Below, one piece after another: positions 49,555 through 58,279 of a stretch of DNA of 64,000 nt. Positions within the stretch are counted from its first letter, which is position 1. The number at the start of each line of letters is the position of its first letter. The stretch covers positions 1-64,000 of the forward strand of contig JAVBLJ010000011.1 in the NCBI GenBank assembly GCA_031553615.1. The letters run 5' to 3'. A program made the position numbers and the translations under genes. Under the pieces are notes generated by a model. That model was not told the DNA's origin and did not search any database. It was given only the letters and a program-made list of their open reading frames with translations. Source of the DNA: WQXF01 sp031553615. GTDB taxonomy: Bacteria; Bacillota; Clostridia; Christensenellales; Aristaeellaceae.

Positions 49555-51297
49555 ATGAAAACCCTTTGGAGCGGGCCTAGCCTGCCCGCGTTTCGAATGG
49601 CCATGGCCCTGGCGATGGCCGTGATGATGCTGGGCGCACAAACCCCTGCGGTTCGCGCCGAGGATACCATTGTGCTCGATGGTTCCGCCTTCGAGCTCGA
49701 AGCGCCCACCGTCGAACCCGCCGCGCCGCAATCCACGCCGTTCGTGAGCCTGCAGCGCGGCTCCGCTGGCGAGGGCGTGAAGCAGGTGCAAAATCGGCTG
49801 ACCGAGCTGGGTTTCTACCACGGCAAAATCAGCGGCGATTTCCTGGATGGCACCGATTCGGCCACCCGTTCCTTCCAGAAGGCCAATGGGTTGGCGGTCA
49901 ACGGTAAGATCACGGCCACCACCTGGAACGCCATGATGCATCCCAACGCCATCGGCAAGGATGGCCTCACCCATCCGCCGCTCTCCTGGCAGCCGATCGC
50001 GGAGGACCCTGCCGCCCCCGCCGCCACCCCCGCGCCGCCCACCGTGCAGGACGATCCTTCCATCACGCCGCTTCCCGCCTCGGGCTTCGTGTATCGGCGC
50101 AAGATGGAGCGCGGCTCCGAGGGCGGCGACGTGGCCTCGCTGCAGCAGCGGCTGGCCGACCTAGGCTACTTCACGCTCAAGATCAGCGGCAACTACCTTT
50201 CCAACACACGGGATGCGGTGAAGGAATTCCAGCGCATCAACGGGCTGGTGGCCGATGGCGTGGCAGGCGAAGCGACCCAGCGCCTGCTTTGGGACGATGC
50301 GCTCGCCCTCCCGGCGGGCAGTCCCGCGCGCCCTGCGCCCACCCCCAAGCCGCTGCAGTACATGCTCAAGGTCGACGTCACCAATCAGGTGACCAGCGCC
50401 TACGAGCTGGATGCAAACGGCGAATACACCGTGCTCGTGCGGCAAATGATTTGCTCCACCGGCACCAAGAGCAACCCCACCCCGCTCAAGACCACGCAAT
50501 CGAAGGGCTCGCGCGCCCGCTGGGGATATTTCCCAGAATGGGATTCGCACGCGCAGTACCTTTCGCGCATCGATAGCAAGAACGCATTCCACTCGGTGCT
50601 CTACAGCCAGCCTGACCCCATGCAGCTGGTGGTGAGCGCATACAAGGCGCTGGGCAGCCGGGCCTCCCATGGCTGCGTGCGCCTGCTGGTGGAGGATGCC
50701 AAGTGGATTTACGACAATTGCCCCTCGGGCACCACCATCACGGTCTATGAAGGCGAATCGGACCCCGAACTGACGCAGATGCTCAAGCCGCCGCCCCTCG
50801 ACCGCAGCCGCATGTTGCCGGAATCCACGCCCGCACCCACCGCGCCGCCGGTGTGGGACCCGAACACCCTGCCCACGCCCTACCGCATCCTCAGCAAGGG
50901 CGTGACCGGTGCGGATGTTTGGTGGCTGCAGACCAAGCTGACCTACCTGGGCCTCTACCGCGGCACCATCAGCGGCGGATATTACGGAGGCACCATCGCT
51001 GCCGTAAAGGCATTTCAAAAGCTGGCAGGCATCAAGGCCGATGGCGTAGCCGGGCCGGTCACGCTCAAGGCGCTGTATGAAAATCCGGCCTACGCCACCC
51101 CCGATGTGCAGCCCGGTACGCCGCAGGATTCCACCCAGTGGATTCAGCTCCCCACCGCCCTGCCCGCCACAACCTCGGCCCCGCGCAACGATGGCGGCAA
51201 CAGCGCGCCCGCGCCCACCATCGCGCCCCCGGCCGATGGCACGGTTTGGCTCACTCCCCCGCCCCCGCCCGATTCCATCGGCGGCGGCATAGGCTAA
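49555..51297 (+). CDS. Secreted L,D-transpeptidase with three peptidoglycan-binding domains
   Basis: A 580-residue protein: signal peptide (about residues 1-35), PG_binding_1 domain (about 65-120), second one (about 185-240), YkuD catalytic domain (about 265-405) with the SRASHGCVRLLVEDA motif (catalytic Cys), and a third PG_binding_1 domain (about 440-495), then a Pro-rich tail. It makes or anchors 3-3 cross-links in the wall. ATG at 49555 has a GAGG site. It starts the envelope gene block. Confidence 0.93.
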   Translation: MKTLWSGPSLPAFRMAMALAMAVMMLGAQTPAVRAEDTIVLDGSAFELEAPTVEPAAPQSTPFVSLQRGSAGEGVKQVQNRLTELGFYHGKISGDFLDGTDSATRSFQKANGLAVNGKITATTWNAMMHPNAIGKDGLTHPPLSWQPIAEDPAAPAATPAPPTVQDDPSITPLPASGFVYRRKMERGSEGGDVASLQQRLADLGYFTLKISGNYLSNTRDAVKEFQRINGLVADGVAGEATQRLLWDDALALPAGSPARPAPTPKPLQYMLKVDVTNQVTSAYELDANGEYTVLVRQMICSTGTKSNPTPLKTTQSKGSRARWGYFPEWDSHAQYLSRIDSKNAFHSVLYSQPDPMQLVVSAYKALGSRASHGCVRLLVEDAKWIYDNCPSGTTITVYEGESDPELTQMLKPPPLDRSRMLPESTPAPTAPPVWDPNTLPTPYRILSKGVTGADVWWLQTKLTYLGLYRGTISGGYYGGTIAAVKAFQKLAGIKADGVAGPVTLKALYENPAYATPDVQPGTPQDSTQWIQLPTALPATTSAPRNDGGNSAPAPTIAPPADGTVWLTPPPPPDSIGGGIG

Positions 51298-51385
51298 CAC
51301 CCAACGCTCACCCGAACCAGCCACGCAGAAATACCCAGGCGCGGTGCGCTTTGCCCGGCTCTGTCAATTATCGGCAGGGTCGGGC

Positions 51386-51414
51386 TTTACTGTACCACCG
51401 CTCTCGTGTATAAT
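51386..51414 (+). promoter_or_regulatory. Promoter for the MBOAT/SGNH genes
   Basis: TTTACT, 17 bases, TATAAT. A hairpin (GAAAACGG with CCGTTTTC, about 51453-51479) lies in the leader before the first MBOAT gene. Confidence 0.75.
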
Positions 51415-51497
51415 GGTCGATAGTGTCCAAGCACACCCCCGAGTAACCGATGAAAACGGCCCAAAATGGCCCGTTTTCCGGAAAAGGAGCAGGTCCC

Positions 51498-52928
51498 ATG
51501 CTGTTCAATTCCTTTATCTTCATTTTCGCGTTTCTGCCCGTCACCCTGGTCGTGTACTTCTGCCTGAACCGCTGGGGCAAGTTCACCCTGGGCAAGATCT
51601 GGTTGGTCATTCTCTCCGTGGTGTTCTATGGATACTTCAACGTAGCCTATCTGCCGCTCATCGTGCTAAGCATACTGATCAATTACGGCCTCAGCCAGTG
51701 CATGCTGACCAGCGAGCGCAAGTGGTTATGCACCCTGTGCTTCTGGGTGGGCCTGCTGGCCAACCTGGGCGTGCTGGGCTACTACAAGTATTTCGATTTT
51801 TTCGCCTCCAACGTCAATGCCGCGTTTGGCACCAGCTTCATGCTGCATCACCTCATACTGCCGCTGGGCATCAGCTTCTTCACCTTCCAGCAGCTTTCGT
51901 ACGTGATCGATAGCTACAAGCGCACCGTGCCGCGCTACAACATCGTGGATTACGCGCTGTTCGTCACCTTCTTCCCGCAGCTGATCGCCGGACCCATCGT
52001 GCTGCACAGCGAGATCGTGCCCCAATTCGCCAACCCGGAGAACCGCCACTTCCGCATCGAAAACTTCTCGGCCGGTCTCTACGCGTTCTCCATCGGCCTA
52101 TTTAAAAAAACGCTGATCGCCGATACCTTCGCCAAGGTCGTGGGCTATGGGTTCGATGTCGCACCCGCGCTCAACACGCCGGAAACGCTGTTCGTAATGA
52201 TCGGCTACATGATCCAGGTGTACTTCGATTTCTCGGGCTACTGCGACATGGCCCTGGGCCTGGGCCGGATGTTCAACATCAACATCCCCATCAACTTCAA
52301 TTCGCCGCTCAAATCCTTCAACATCAAGGAATACTGGACGCGCTGGCACATGACGCTCAGCCGCTTCTTCACCCAATACGTGTACTTCCCGCTGGGCGGC
52401 AGCCGCAAGGGCGAATTCCGCACCTGCCTCAACCTGCTGCTCGTGTTCACCATCAGCGGCCTTTGGCACGGCGCGACCTGGGCCTGTATCCTCTGGGGCG
52501 CGCTGCACGGTCTGGCCTCGGTGATCTACCGGCTCTCGCGCAAGCGCTACGATGCCATGCATCCTGCGCTGCAGTGGGCCACCAACACCTCATTCGTGGC
52601 GGTGGCGCTGCTGGCCTTTCGCGCACCCAACCTGGATCGAACGTGGTACATGCTCACCCGACTCTTCTCCTCCACCTTCGGCCCGCTGTCCAGCAGCATC
52701 ACGAAGGTATTCACCCTGCCGTTCGACCTGTTGTCCGGCAGCGCGCCCACGCTGATGCTGCTCGCCTACGTCAGCGCGATCGTCGGCCTGCTGGGCTTCC
52801 GCAACACCTACGAGCTCACCACCGCATTCAAGCCCACCTGGTACCGTTCGCTGCTGTGCATCGTGCTGCTGTTCGCCTCCATCATGTCGCTCTCCGGCGT
52901 CACGGTGTTCCTGTACTACAATTTCTAA
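51498..52928 (+). CDS. MBOAT family O-acyltransferase, paralogue 1
   Basis: A 476-residue membrane protein with about ten helices. MBOAT features: YYKYFDFF, QQLSYVIDSYKRTVPR, QLIAGPIVLHSEIVPQF, DFSGYCDMALGLGRM, and the conserved His in SGLWHGATW (His324). Such proteins (AlgI, PatA, DltB) pass an acyl group across the membrane to a partner that acylates an extracellular polymer. ATG at 51498 has AAAGGAG. The next gene is a close paralogue of exactly the same length. Confidence 0.93.
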   Translation: MLFNSFIFIFAFLPVTLVVYFCLNRWGKFTLGKIWLVILSVVFYGYFNVAYLPLIVLSILINYGLSQCMLTSERKWLCTLCFWVGLLANLGVLGYYKYFDFFASNVNAAFGTSFMLHHLILPLGISFFTFQQLSYVIDSYKRTVPRYNIVDYALFVTFFPQLIAGPIVLHSEIVPQFANPENRHFRIENFSAGLYAFSIGLFKKTLIADTFAKVVGYGFDVAPALNTPETLFVMIGYMIQVYFDFSGYCDMALGLGRMFNINIPINFNSPLKSFNIKEYWTRWHMTLSRFFTQYVYFPLGGSRKGEFRTCLNLLLVFTISGLWHGATWACILWGALHGLASVIYRLSRKRYDAMHPALQWATNTSFVAVALLAFRAPNLDRTWYMLTRLFSSTFGPLSSSITKVFTLPFDLLSGSAPTLMLLAYVSAIVGLLGFRNTYELTTAFKPTWYRSLLCIVLLFASIMSLSGVTVFLYYNF

Positions 52929-52999
52929 CGCCATAGCCTCGGAGTCGCGGCGCTCCTCCTCTGTCTTCCCGCAACATTACGTACACATGGAGGCCTCCC

Positions 53000-54430
53000 A
53001 TGCTGTTCAATTCGCATCTGTTCATCCTCGCCTTCCTGCCGGTGGCGCTGCTAGGGTACTTTGGCCTGAACCGCCTGAACAAGTTTACGCTGGGCAAGGT
53101 CTGGCTGATATTGCTCTCCTTCGTGTTCTACGGGTACTTCAACGTAGCCTACCTGCCGCTCATCGTGATCAGCATCCTGCTGAACTACGCGCTGAGCCAG
53201 TGCATGCTGAGCAGCGAAAGCAAGCTGCTTTGCCGCCTGTGCCTTATCGTAGGTCTGCTGGCCAACCTGGGCGTGTTGGGGTATTACAAGTACTTCGATT
53301 TCTTCGCCGCAAACCTCAACGCGGCGTTCGGCACCGGTTTCGTGTTGCATCACCTCATACTGCCGCTGGGCATCAGCTTCTTTACCTTCCAGCAGCTTTC
53401 ATACGTGATCGATAGCTACAAGCGCACCGTGCCGCGCTACAGCATCGTGGATTACGCGCTGTTCGTCTCCTTCTTCCCGCAGCTGATCGCCGGGCCCATC
53501 GTACTGCACAGCGAGATTGTGCCCCAGTTCGCCGACCCGGAGAACCGCCACTTCAATTCGGACAACGTTGCCACCGGCACCTACGCCTTCGCCATGGGCT
53601 TGGCCAAGAAGGTGCTGATTGCCGATACGTTTGCCAAGGTCGCGGAATACGGCTTCTCCGCCGGAACCAGCCTCAACACCCCCGAGGCGTTCTTTGTGGT
53701 GCTGGCCTACGCGCTGCAGCTCTACTTCGATTTTTCGGGCTACTGCGACATGGCGATGGGCTTGGGCAAGATGTTCAACATCGACATTCCGCTGAACTTC
53801 AATTCACCCTACAAGGCGCTGAATATCAAGGATTTCTGGGCGCGCTGGCACATGACGCTCAATCGCTTCTTCTCGCGCTACGTATATTTCCCGCTGGGCG
53901 GCAGCCGCAAGGGCGAATTCCGCACCTGCCTCAACCTCATGGCCGTGTTCGTGATCAGCGGCCTTTGGCACGGCGCGGGCTGGATGTTCCTGCTCTGGGG
54001 CGCGCTGCATGGCCTGGCCTCGGTGCTCTACCGGCTCTTTCAAAAGCGCTACGATGCGTTGCATCCGGCGCTGCGCTGGCTGCTCACGTTCTCGTTCCTC
54101 TTGCTTTCGTTCATCGTGTTCCGCGCGCCCAACCTTGAAATCGCTTCCAACGTGTGGACCAGCCTAACCAGCATGCGCTTTGGCGCGCTGGCTGCGGCCA
54201 TCACCGATCCGTTCGCGTTCCCCTTCGGCCTGCTCAAGCCGGTCGCGACCACCATGATCGGCCTATGGTTCCTGCTGGGCACCCTCTGCGTAATCACCTT
54301 CCCCAACGTGCACGAGCTGACCAGCCGCTTCAAGCCCTCGTGGCGCAATTGGTTTACAACGGTGGCGCTGCTGCTGCTGTCCGTGCTGTCTCTTTCAGGC
54401 GTAAGCGTGTTCCTGTATTACAATTTCTAA
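53000..54430 (+). CDS. MBOAT family O-acyltransferase, paralogue 2
   Basis: A 476-residue paralogue of the preceding gene; long stretches such as NVAYLPLIV, GVLGYYKYFDFFA and HHLILPLGISFFTFQQLSYV are shared, and the active His is again His324 (SGLWHGAGW). The two differ most around residues 175-235 and in the last 100 residues, which may reflect different partners or acyl donors. GGAGG lies upstream of the ATG. Confidence 0.93.
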   Translation: MLFNSHLFILAFLPVALLGYFGLNRLNKFTLGKVWLILLSFVFYGYFNVAYLPLIVISILLNYALSQCMLSSESKLLCRLCLIVGLLANLGVLGYYKYFDFFAANLNAAFGTGFVLHHLILPLGISFFTFQQLSYVIDSYKRTVPRYSIVDYALFVSFFPQLIAGPIVLHSEIVPQFADPENRHFNSDNVATGTYAFAMGLAKKVLIADTFAKVAEYGFSAGTSLNTPEAFFVVLAYALQLYFDFSGYCDMAMGLGKMFNIDIPLNFNSPYKALNIKDFWARWHMTLNRFFSRYVYFPLGGSRKGEFRTCLNLMAVFVISGLWHGAGWMFLLWGALHGLASVLYRLFQKRYDALHPALRWLLTFSFLLLSFIVFRAPNLEIASNVWTSLTSMRFGALAAAITDPFAFPFGLLKPVATTMIGLWFLLGTLCVITFPNVHELTSRFKPSWRNWFTTVALLLLSVLSLSGVSVFLYYNF

Positions 54431-54451
54431 ACCGGCGGAGGAGGTGCGATT

Positions 54452-55501
54452 ATGAAGAAGCGCTGGATGCTTGCGGTGCTCATCAGTTTCCTGGTGCTGC
54501 TATTTGCCTGCGCCGCAGTGGTGTTTGTGGCGGATCCTTTCCAGCATTATCGCCTGGCCAGCTGGTTTACGCCGGCCTACGACAACGGCGAGGAGGCCTA
54601 CTACAACGCAGGCCTCGCACGCTATTCCGATTATGACGCGGTGCTGCTCGGTACCTCGATGGTGGAAAACACCAAGACCAGCCAGATCGATGCCCTATTC
54701 GGCACCAACAGCATCAAGCTACCCTTCGAGGGCGGCATGGCGACCAACCACGCCAAGGTCCTGCGTATCGCCTTCGATACGCATCAGCTTTCCGACGTGT
54801 TCTACGGCATGGATATGTACTCCTTCGTGCGCGATCCGGAGTATTCGAAGTTTCAAATGCCGCGTTACCTGTACGACAATAACCCCTTCAACGACGTGTT
54901 TTACCTGCTCAACGGCGACGTGCTGCTGCATCGCCTCCCCGCCATCCTCTACCATCAGCAGGCGGGCGACGCGCCCGAACCGACCACGCGCGACACCATG
55001 TACACTTGGGGCAAGCCTGAGGATTTTAGCGAGGAAAGCACCCTGGGCTCCTACGATTTTTCGCAGCCCGCGCAGGAAATGCTGGAATCGGAAGCGTTCG
55101 CCGCCAATGTCGCGGCCAATTTTGAAAGGTACATCAAACCCTTCCTGGACGAGCACCCGGATACGACGTTCACCTTCTTCTTCCCGCCCTACAGTTCGCT
55201 GGAGTGGTACCGCTTCCAGCAGGTCGGTCACCTGGATGCGATCCTGTACACCAAGGAACAGCTAGCCGAGCTGCTGCTGGAATACCCCAACGCGCGTCTG
55301 TACGATTTCACCGCCAACCTCGATTGGATCGAGGATTTGAGCCTGTATACCGATCACTCGCACCACAGCCCCCAGGTCAACGAATGGATCGTGGAGGAAC
55401 TGGCCGGGGATGCCTTCCTGGTGCAGGACATCTATACTATTTACGAGAACAACGATGCCTTGATGGATGTGATCGACAATTTCCCGGTGCCCGGCCAATA
55501 A
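54452..55501 (+). CDS. SGNH-like (AlgX/DltD-like) acyltransferase partner 1
   Basis: A 349-residue protein with an N-terminal membrane anchor (about residues 6-28), then VADPFQHYR. SGNH block I: LLGTSMVENT (Ser69); block V: TDHSHHS (Asp301, His304). These residues suggest a Ser-His-Asp esterase/transferase in the manner of AlgX/AlgJ or PatB. It starts 21 bases after the MBOAT paralogue 2 gene with GGAGGAGG before the ATG. Confidence 0.78.
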   Translation: MKKRWMLAVLISFLVLLFACAAVVFVADPFQHYRLASWFTPAYDNGEEAYYNAGLARYSDYDAVLLGTSMVENTKTSQIDALFGTNSIKLPFEGGMATNHAKVLRIAFDTHQLSDVFYGMDMYSFVRDPEYSKFQMPRYLYDNNPFNDVFYLLNGDVLLHRLPAILYHQQAGDAPEPTTRDTMYTWGKPEDFSEESTLGSYDFSQPAQEMLESEAFAANVAANFERYIKPFLDEHPDTTFTFFFPPYSSLEWYRFQQVGHLDAILYTKEQLAELLLEYPNARLYDFTANLDWIEDLSLYTDHSHHSPQVNEWIVEELAGDAFLVQDIYTIYENNDALMDVIDNFPVPGQ

Positions 55502-55526
55502 CTTTGCGCACAGAAAGGAGCCCGCT

Positions 55527-56744
55527 ATGCAAACTTCAAACCACAGCGAGATGCCTAACGGCGAAACGCCTCGCAATGACCAGCCCCAAAGCGAATCCAG
55601 CCCCTCCCCCGGCGCGGCTTCCCGGCGCAAGGCGCGCCGCTGGGTCATCGGCACCCTGATCGGCGTCGCGTTCCTGCTGGGCATCGTGGCCGCCATCGTC
55701 ATCGTGGTGGACCCGTTCCAGCACTACCGCAAGGCCACCTTCTACGTGCCGCTGCTCGATCGCTCGCTGCAGCGCTATGTGAACGTCGGCCTCGCACGCA
55801 ATTACGATTACGATACGCTGAGCCTCGGCTCCTCCATGACGGAAAACACGCGCACCAGCGATATCGAGGCGGCCTTTGGCGGCAAAGCGCTGCAGCTTGC
55901 CTTCCGTGGCGCCGCGCTGATCAACTACAGCGAAACGCTGAAGAGCGCGTTCAAAACCCACGAGATCAAGCGCGTGATCATGGCGATCGATGACATCAGC
56001 TATACCGACAGCCCCTTCACGGGCATCGGCGAGTTACCCGATTATCTTTATGATTTCAATATTTTCAACGACGTGAAATATTGGTTCAACATGGACGTGC
56101 TGGCTCGCCTGCCCGAGCTGTACGAATACAACACCCAGGGTCTCGACCGGCCCAGCGAGCTGAACCTGGACATGTTATACAACTGGACGGACGGCGTGAT
56201 TTATGGCAAAGCGCGCGTATACACGCAATTCCAGCATTGGGATCACCCCAAGACCGCCGCCATGGCGGTGGAGGGCATCGCGCCCTCGGTCAAGGGCAAC
56301 CTGGAGCGGCACCTGCTCCCCTTCGTGAAGGATCACCCGGAGACCGAGTTCCTGTTCGTCTACCCGCCCTACAGCACGCTGCAGTGGTATCACACCTACC
56401 TATACGGCCAGGAGGATCGCTTCCTCTATGGTCGCACCGAATTCGCGCGCACCCTGCTCGCCTACCCGAACGTGCGCATGTATGATTATCAGACCAACGA
56501 GGAATGGGCCACCGATTACGATCAGTACGCGGATTTCACCCACTACAGCGGCGCGATCAACACCGCCTACATCCAAGCGATGGGCCGGGGCGAGGATGAA
56601 ATTCACAGCGTAGAAGAGATTGAAGCCAACAACGAAATCATCCGGGGCTTCATGCTCGACTTTGTGCCTCCCACCGAGGAGGAGATGCAAGCGCTTCACG
56701 AGGAAGCCCAGCAGCAAATCCAGGAAAGGTTGCAGTGGCAATAA
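55527..56744 (+). CDS. SGNH-like (AlgX/DltD-like) acyltransferase partner 2
   Basis: A 405-residue paralogue of the preceding protein, with a longer polar cytosolic N-terminus (residues 1-38) and an anchor at about 40-62, again followed by VDPFQHYRKA. Block I: LGSSMTENT (Ser103); block V: ADFTHYS (Asp336, His339). The C-terminus adds a coiled, Glu/Gln-rich tail of about 50 residues. GAAAGGAG precedes the ATG. Confidence 0.78.
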   Translation: MQTSNHSEMPNGETPRNDQPQSESSPSPGAASRRKARRWVIGTLIGVAFLLGIVAAIVIVVDPFQHYRKATFYVPLLDRSLQRYVNVGLARNYDYDTLSLGSSMTENTRTSDIEAAFGGKALQLAFRGAALINYSETLKSAFKTHEIKRVIMAIDDISYTDSPFTGIGELPDYLYDFNIFNDVKYWFNMDVLARLPELYEYNTQGLDRPSELNLDMLYNWTDGVIYGKARVYTQFQHWDHPKTAAMAVEGIAPSVKGNLERHLLPFVKDHPETEFLFVYPPYSTLQWYHTYLYGQEDRFLYGRTEFARTLLAYPNVRMYDYQTNEEWATDYDQYADFTHYSGAINTAYIQAMGRGEDEIHSVEEIEANNEIIRGFMLDFVPPTEEEMQALHEEAQQQIQERLQWQ

Positions 56745-57862
56745 TGGATCAGCGGCCGAAAAGGAGAATCGGCGGGAGCGAACCGGTATCCCGTCCGGCT
56801 TCGCGCGCGTCCGTTCCGCCGCCGGAGGAGTATTGGGGGCCTCAGGCGCGACAAACCCCCTTCGCCCCCGCCGTACCTTCCCGCCAAGCCACGCCCCCAG
56901 CCCAGCGAAAAGCCGCAGCCCCCGCGCAATCGCAGCGCCGCAATCGCGAGCCCAAACCTCACGACGATGGCTTGGATTGGAACGACGGCACCGCTCACCG
57001 CATGAATCCCTTGCTGCGTTTGGGGCTGGCCATGGCGGCCACGGGTATGGTGCTGCTGGCCTGCTATCTGCTGGTATACGCCAACCCCTTCGGACAGGCC
57101 GACAAATCAGGCTCTGCGGCCACGCCTCCTCTGCTACAGGCCACCGCGATGCCCGCGCTTTCCGCGCAGTCGCCCACACAAGCGCCCACCCACAGCCCGA
57201 CTCAGGCTCCCACGCGCGCGCCGAGCAGGACCACCGCAGCACCCGCAATCCAAAGCAGCGCAATCGGCAATGCCCTGCCCTTGCTGGTCAATCGCAATAA
57301 CCCGCTGCCCGAGGATTACAAGCCCGGAAAGCTGGTCAAGCTGATCGACGTTTGCCCCTCCGACATCGTGAAGATCAAGGGCAAGGCCATCGAGGGCGAG
57401 GCCGAGGCGGTTGAGGCGCTGATTCGCATGCTGCGCGCCGCCGTGGCCGATGGCCTTGGCAATTGGCAGATCAGCGCGGGCTACCGCAGCATACGCTACC
57501 AACAGCAGCTGCTGGACGAAAAGACTTCGGAGCTGATGAAGAGCAACGGCCTCTCCCGCGCCAATGCCCGCTCGGCCGCGCTCAAAACCGTAGCACTCCC
57601 CGGCGCCAGCGAGCACCACACCGGCCTGGCCTTCGATGTAACCGTACCCGGCACCAGCTTTGCCGGCACGAAGCAGGCGCAATGGCTGGCCGAGCATTGC
57701 CACGAGTACGGCTACATTCTGCGCTACCAAAAGCACAAGGAAGAGATCACCGGCATTCTGGCCGAGGCCTGGCACTTCCGCTACGTGGGCATCCCCGCTG
57801 CGCTCACCATGTTCGAAAACGATTGGTGCCTGGAGGAATACGTGGCCAGCTTCTCAAACTGA
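56735..57862 (+). CDS. Membrane-anchored D-Ala-D-Ala carboxypeptidase (VanY/M15B)
   Basis: A 375-residue protein: long Pro-rich cytosolic N-terminus (about 1-88), one membrane helix (about 90-112), a Ser/Thr/Pro/Ala linker, and an M15B domain with the zinc-binding motifs ASEHHTGLAFDV (near residue 292) and EAWHFRYVG. It trims the stem pentapeptide. Start is GTG at 56735 (GGAAAGG upstream) or ATG at 56744, both overlapping the preceding stop. It closes the envelope block. Confidence 0.9.
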   Translation: MAIMDQRPKRRIGGSEPVSRPASRASVPPPEEYWGPQARQTPFAPAVPSRQATPPAQRKAAAPAQSQRRNREPKPHDDGLDWNDGTAHRMNPLLRLGLAMAATGMVLLACYLLVYANPFGQADKSGSAATPPLLQATAMPALSAQSPTQAPTHSPTQAPTRAPSRTTAAPAIQSSAIGNALPLLVNRNNPLPEDYKPGKLVKLIDVCPSDIVKIKGKAIEGEAEAVEALIRMLRAAVADGLGNWQISAGYRSIRYQQQLLDEKTSELMKSNGLSRANARSAALKTVALPGASEHHTGLAFDVTVPGTSFAGTKQAQWLAEHCHEYGYILRYQKHKEEITGILAEAWHFRYVGIPAALTMFENDWCLEEYVASFSN

Positions 57863-57918
57863 CCTCCCGCGTTTTGTGCGACGCTTTCCCGGAACACTTT
57901 TCCCAGCATTCTCCGGCC

Positions 57919-57947
57919 TTGACTTTCCTGCGGAGTTGGATTACAGT
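57919..57947 (+). promoter_or_regulatory. Promoter for the mgtE leader
   Basis: TTGACT, 17 bases, TACAGT. Transcription would start near 57955, giving a leader of about 325 bases. Confidence 0.75.
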
Positions 57948-57989
57948 AAGGGCGGTACAAAACAGGAAAGCATCCCAATCCCAAATACT

Positions 57990-58133
57990 TGGTTCAGGAG
58001 GTGACAGGCGTGGAAGACCACGGTCACGACACGGGCATTCCGCGAAGTAGTACGCGAAAGCCGTCGGCCGCGCCTGTTCAATCCGCATAGGCGGCGCAGG
58101 GGCGGCGGTAGCTTTTGCGTGCATGCACGGAAT
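57990..58133 (+). promoter_or_regulatory. Structured mgtE leader, possible Mg-sensing riboswitch
   Basis: ACAGGCG (58004-58010) pairs with CGCCTGT (58071-58077) and encloses a multi-stem region, with CGCG-N8-CGCG near 58041-58056. GTGAC (58001-58005) can alternatively pair with GTCAC (58023-58027). The two pairings exclude each other. With the terminator right downstream this is the layout of a metal-responsive attenuator. It does not match the M-box consensus I know, so the class is left open. Confidence 0.55.
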
Positions 58134-58173
58134 CCCGGGTCTGGAGCCAATCGCAACTCCAGCCCGGTTTTTT
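58134..58173 (+). terminator. Attenuator terminator upstream of mgtE
   Basis: CCGGG-CTGGAG pairs with CTCCAG-CCCGG, followed by TTTTTTATG, 107 bases before the mgtE start codon. Confidence 0.85.
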
Positions 58174-58279
58174 ATGCCCATCGAAGGGCGGGTGTACGGA
58201 CCCGAAGCGGGCTCGCATTCCCCGCCATTCGTTGGCGTTGCGTACCGGGCGGACAGAAACCGAAAGGAGCTGATTCGCC

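Noticed and set aside
57990..58173. M-box (ykoK) magnesium riboswitch upstream of mgtE
   Set aside because: Position and terminator fit, but I could not find the conserved GGTGAGGCTCCT and CTGCCC segments; left as an unassigned structured leader.
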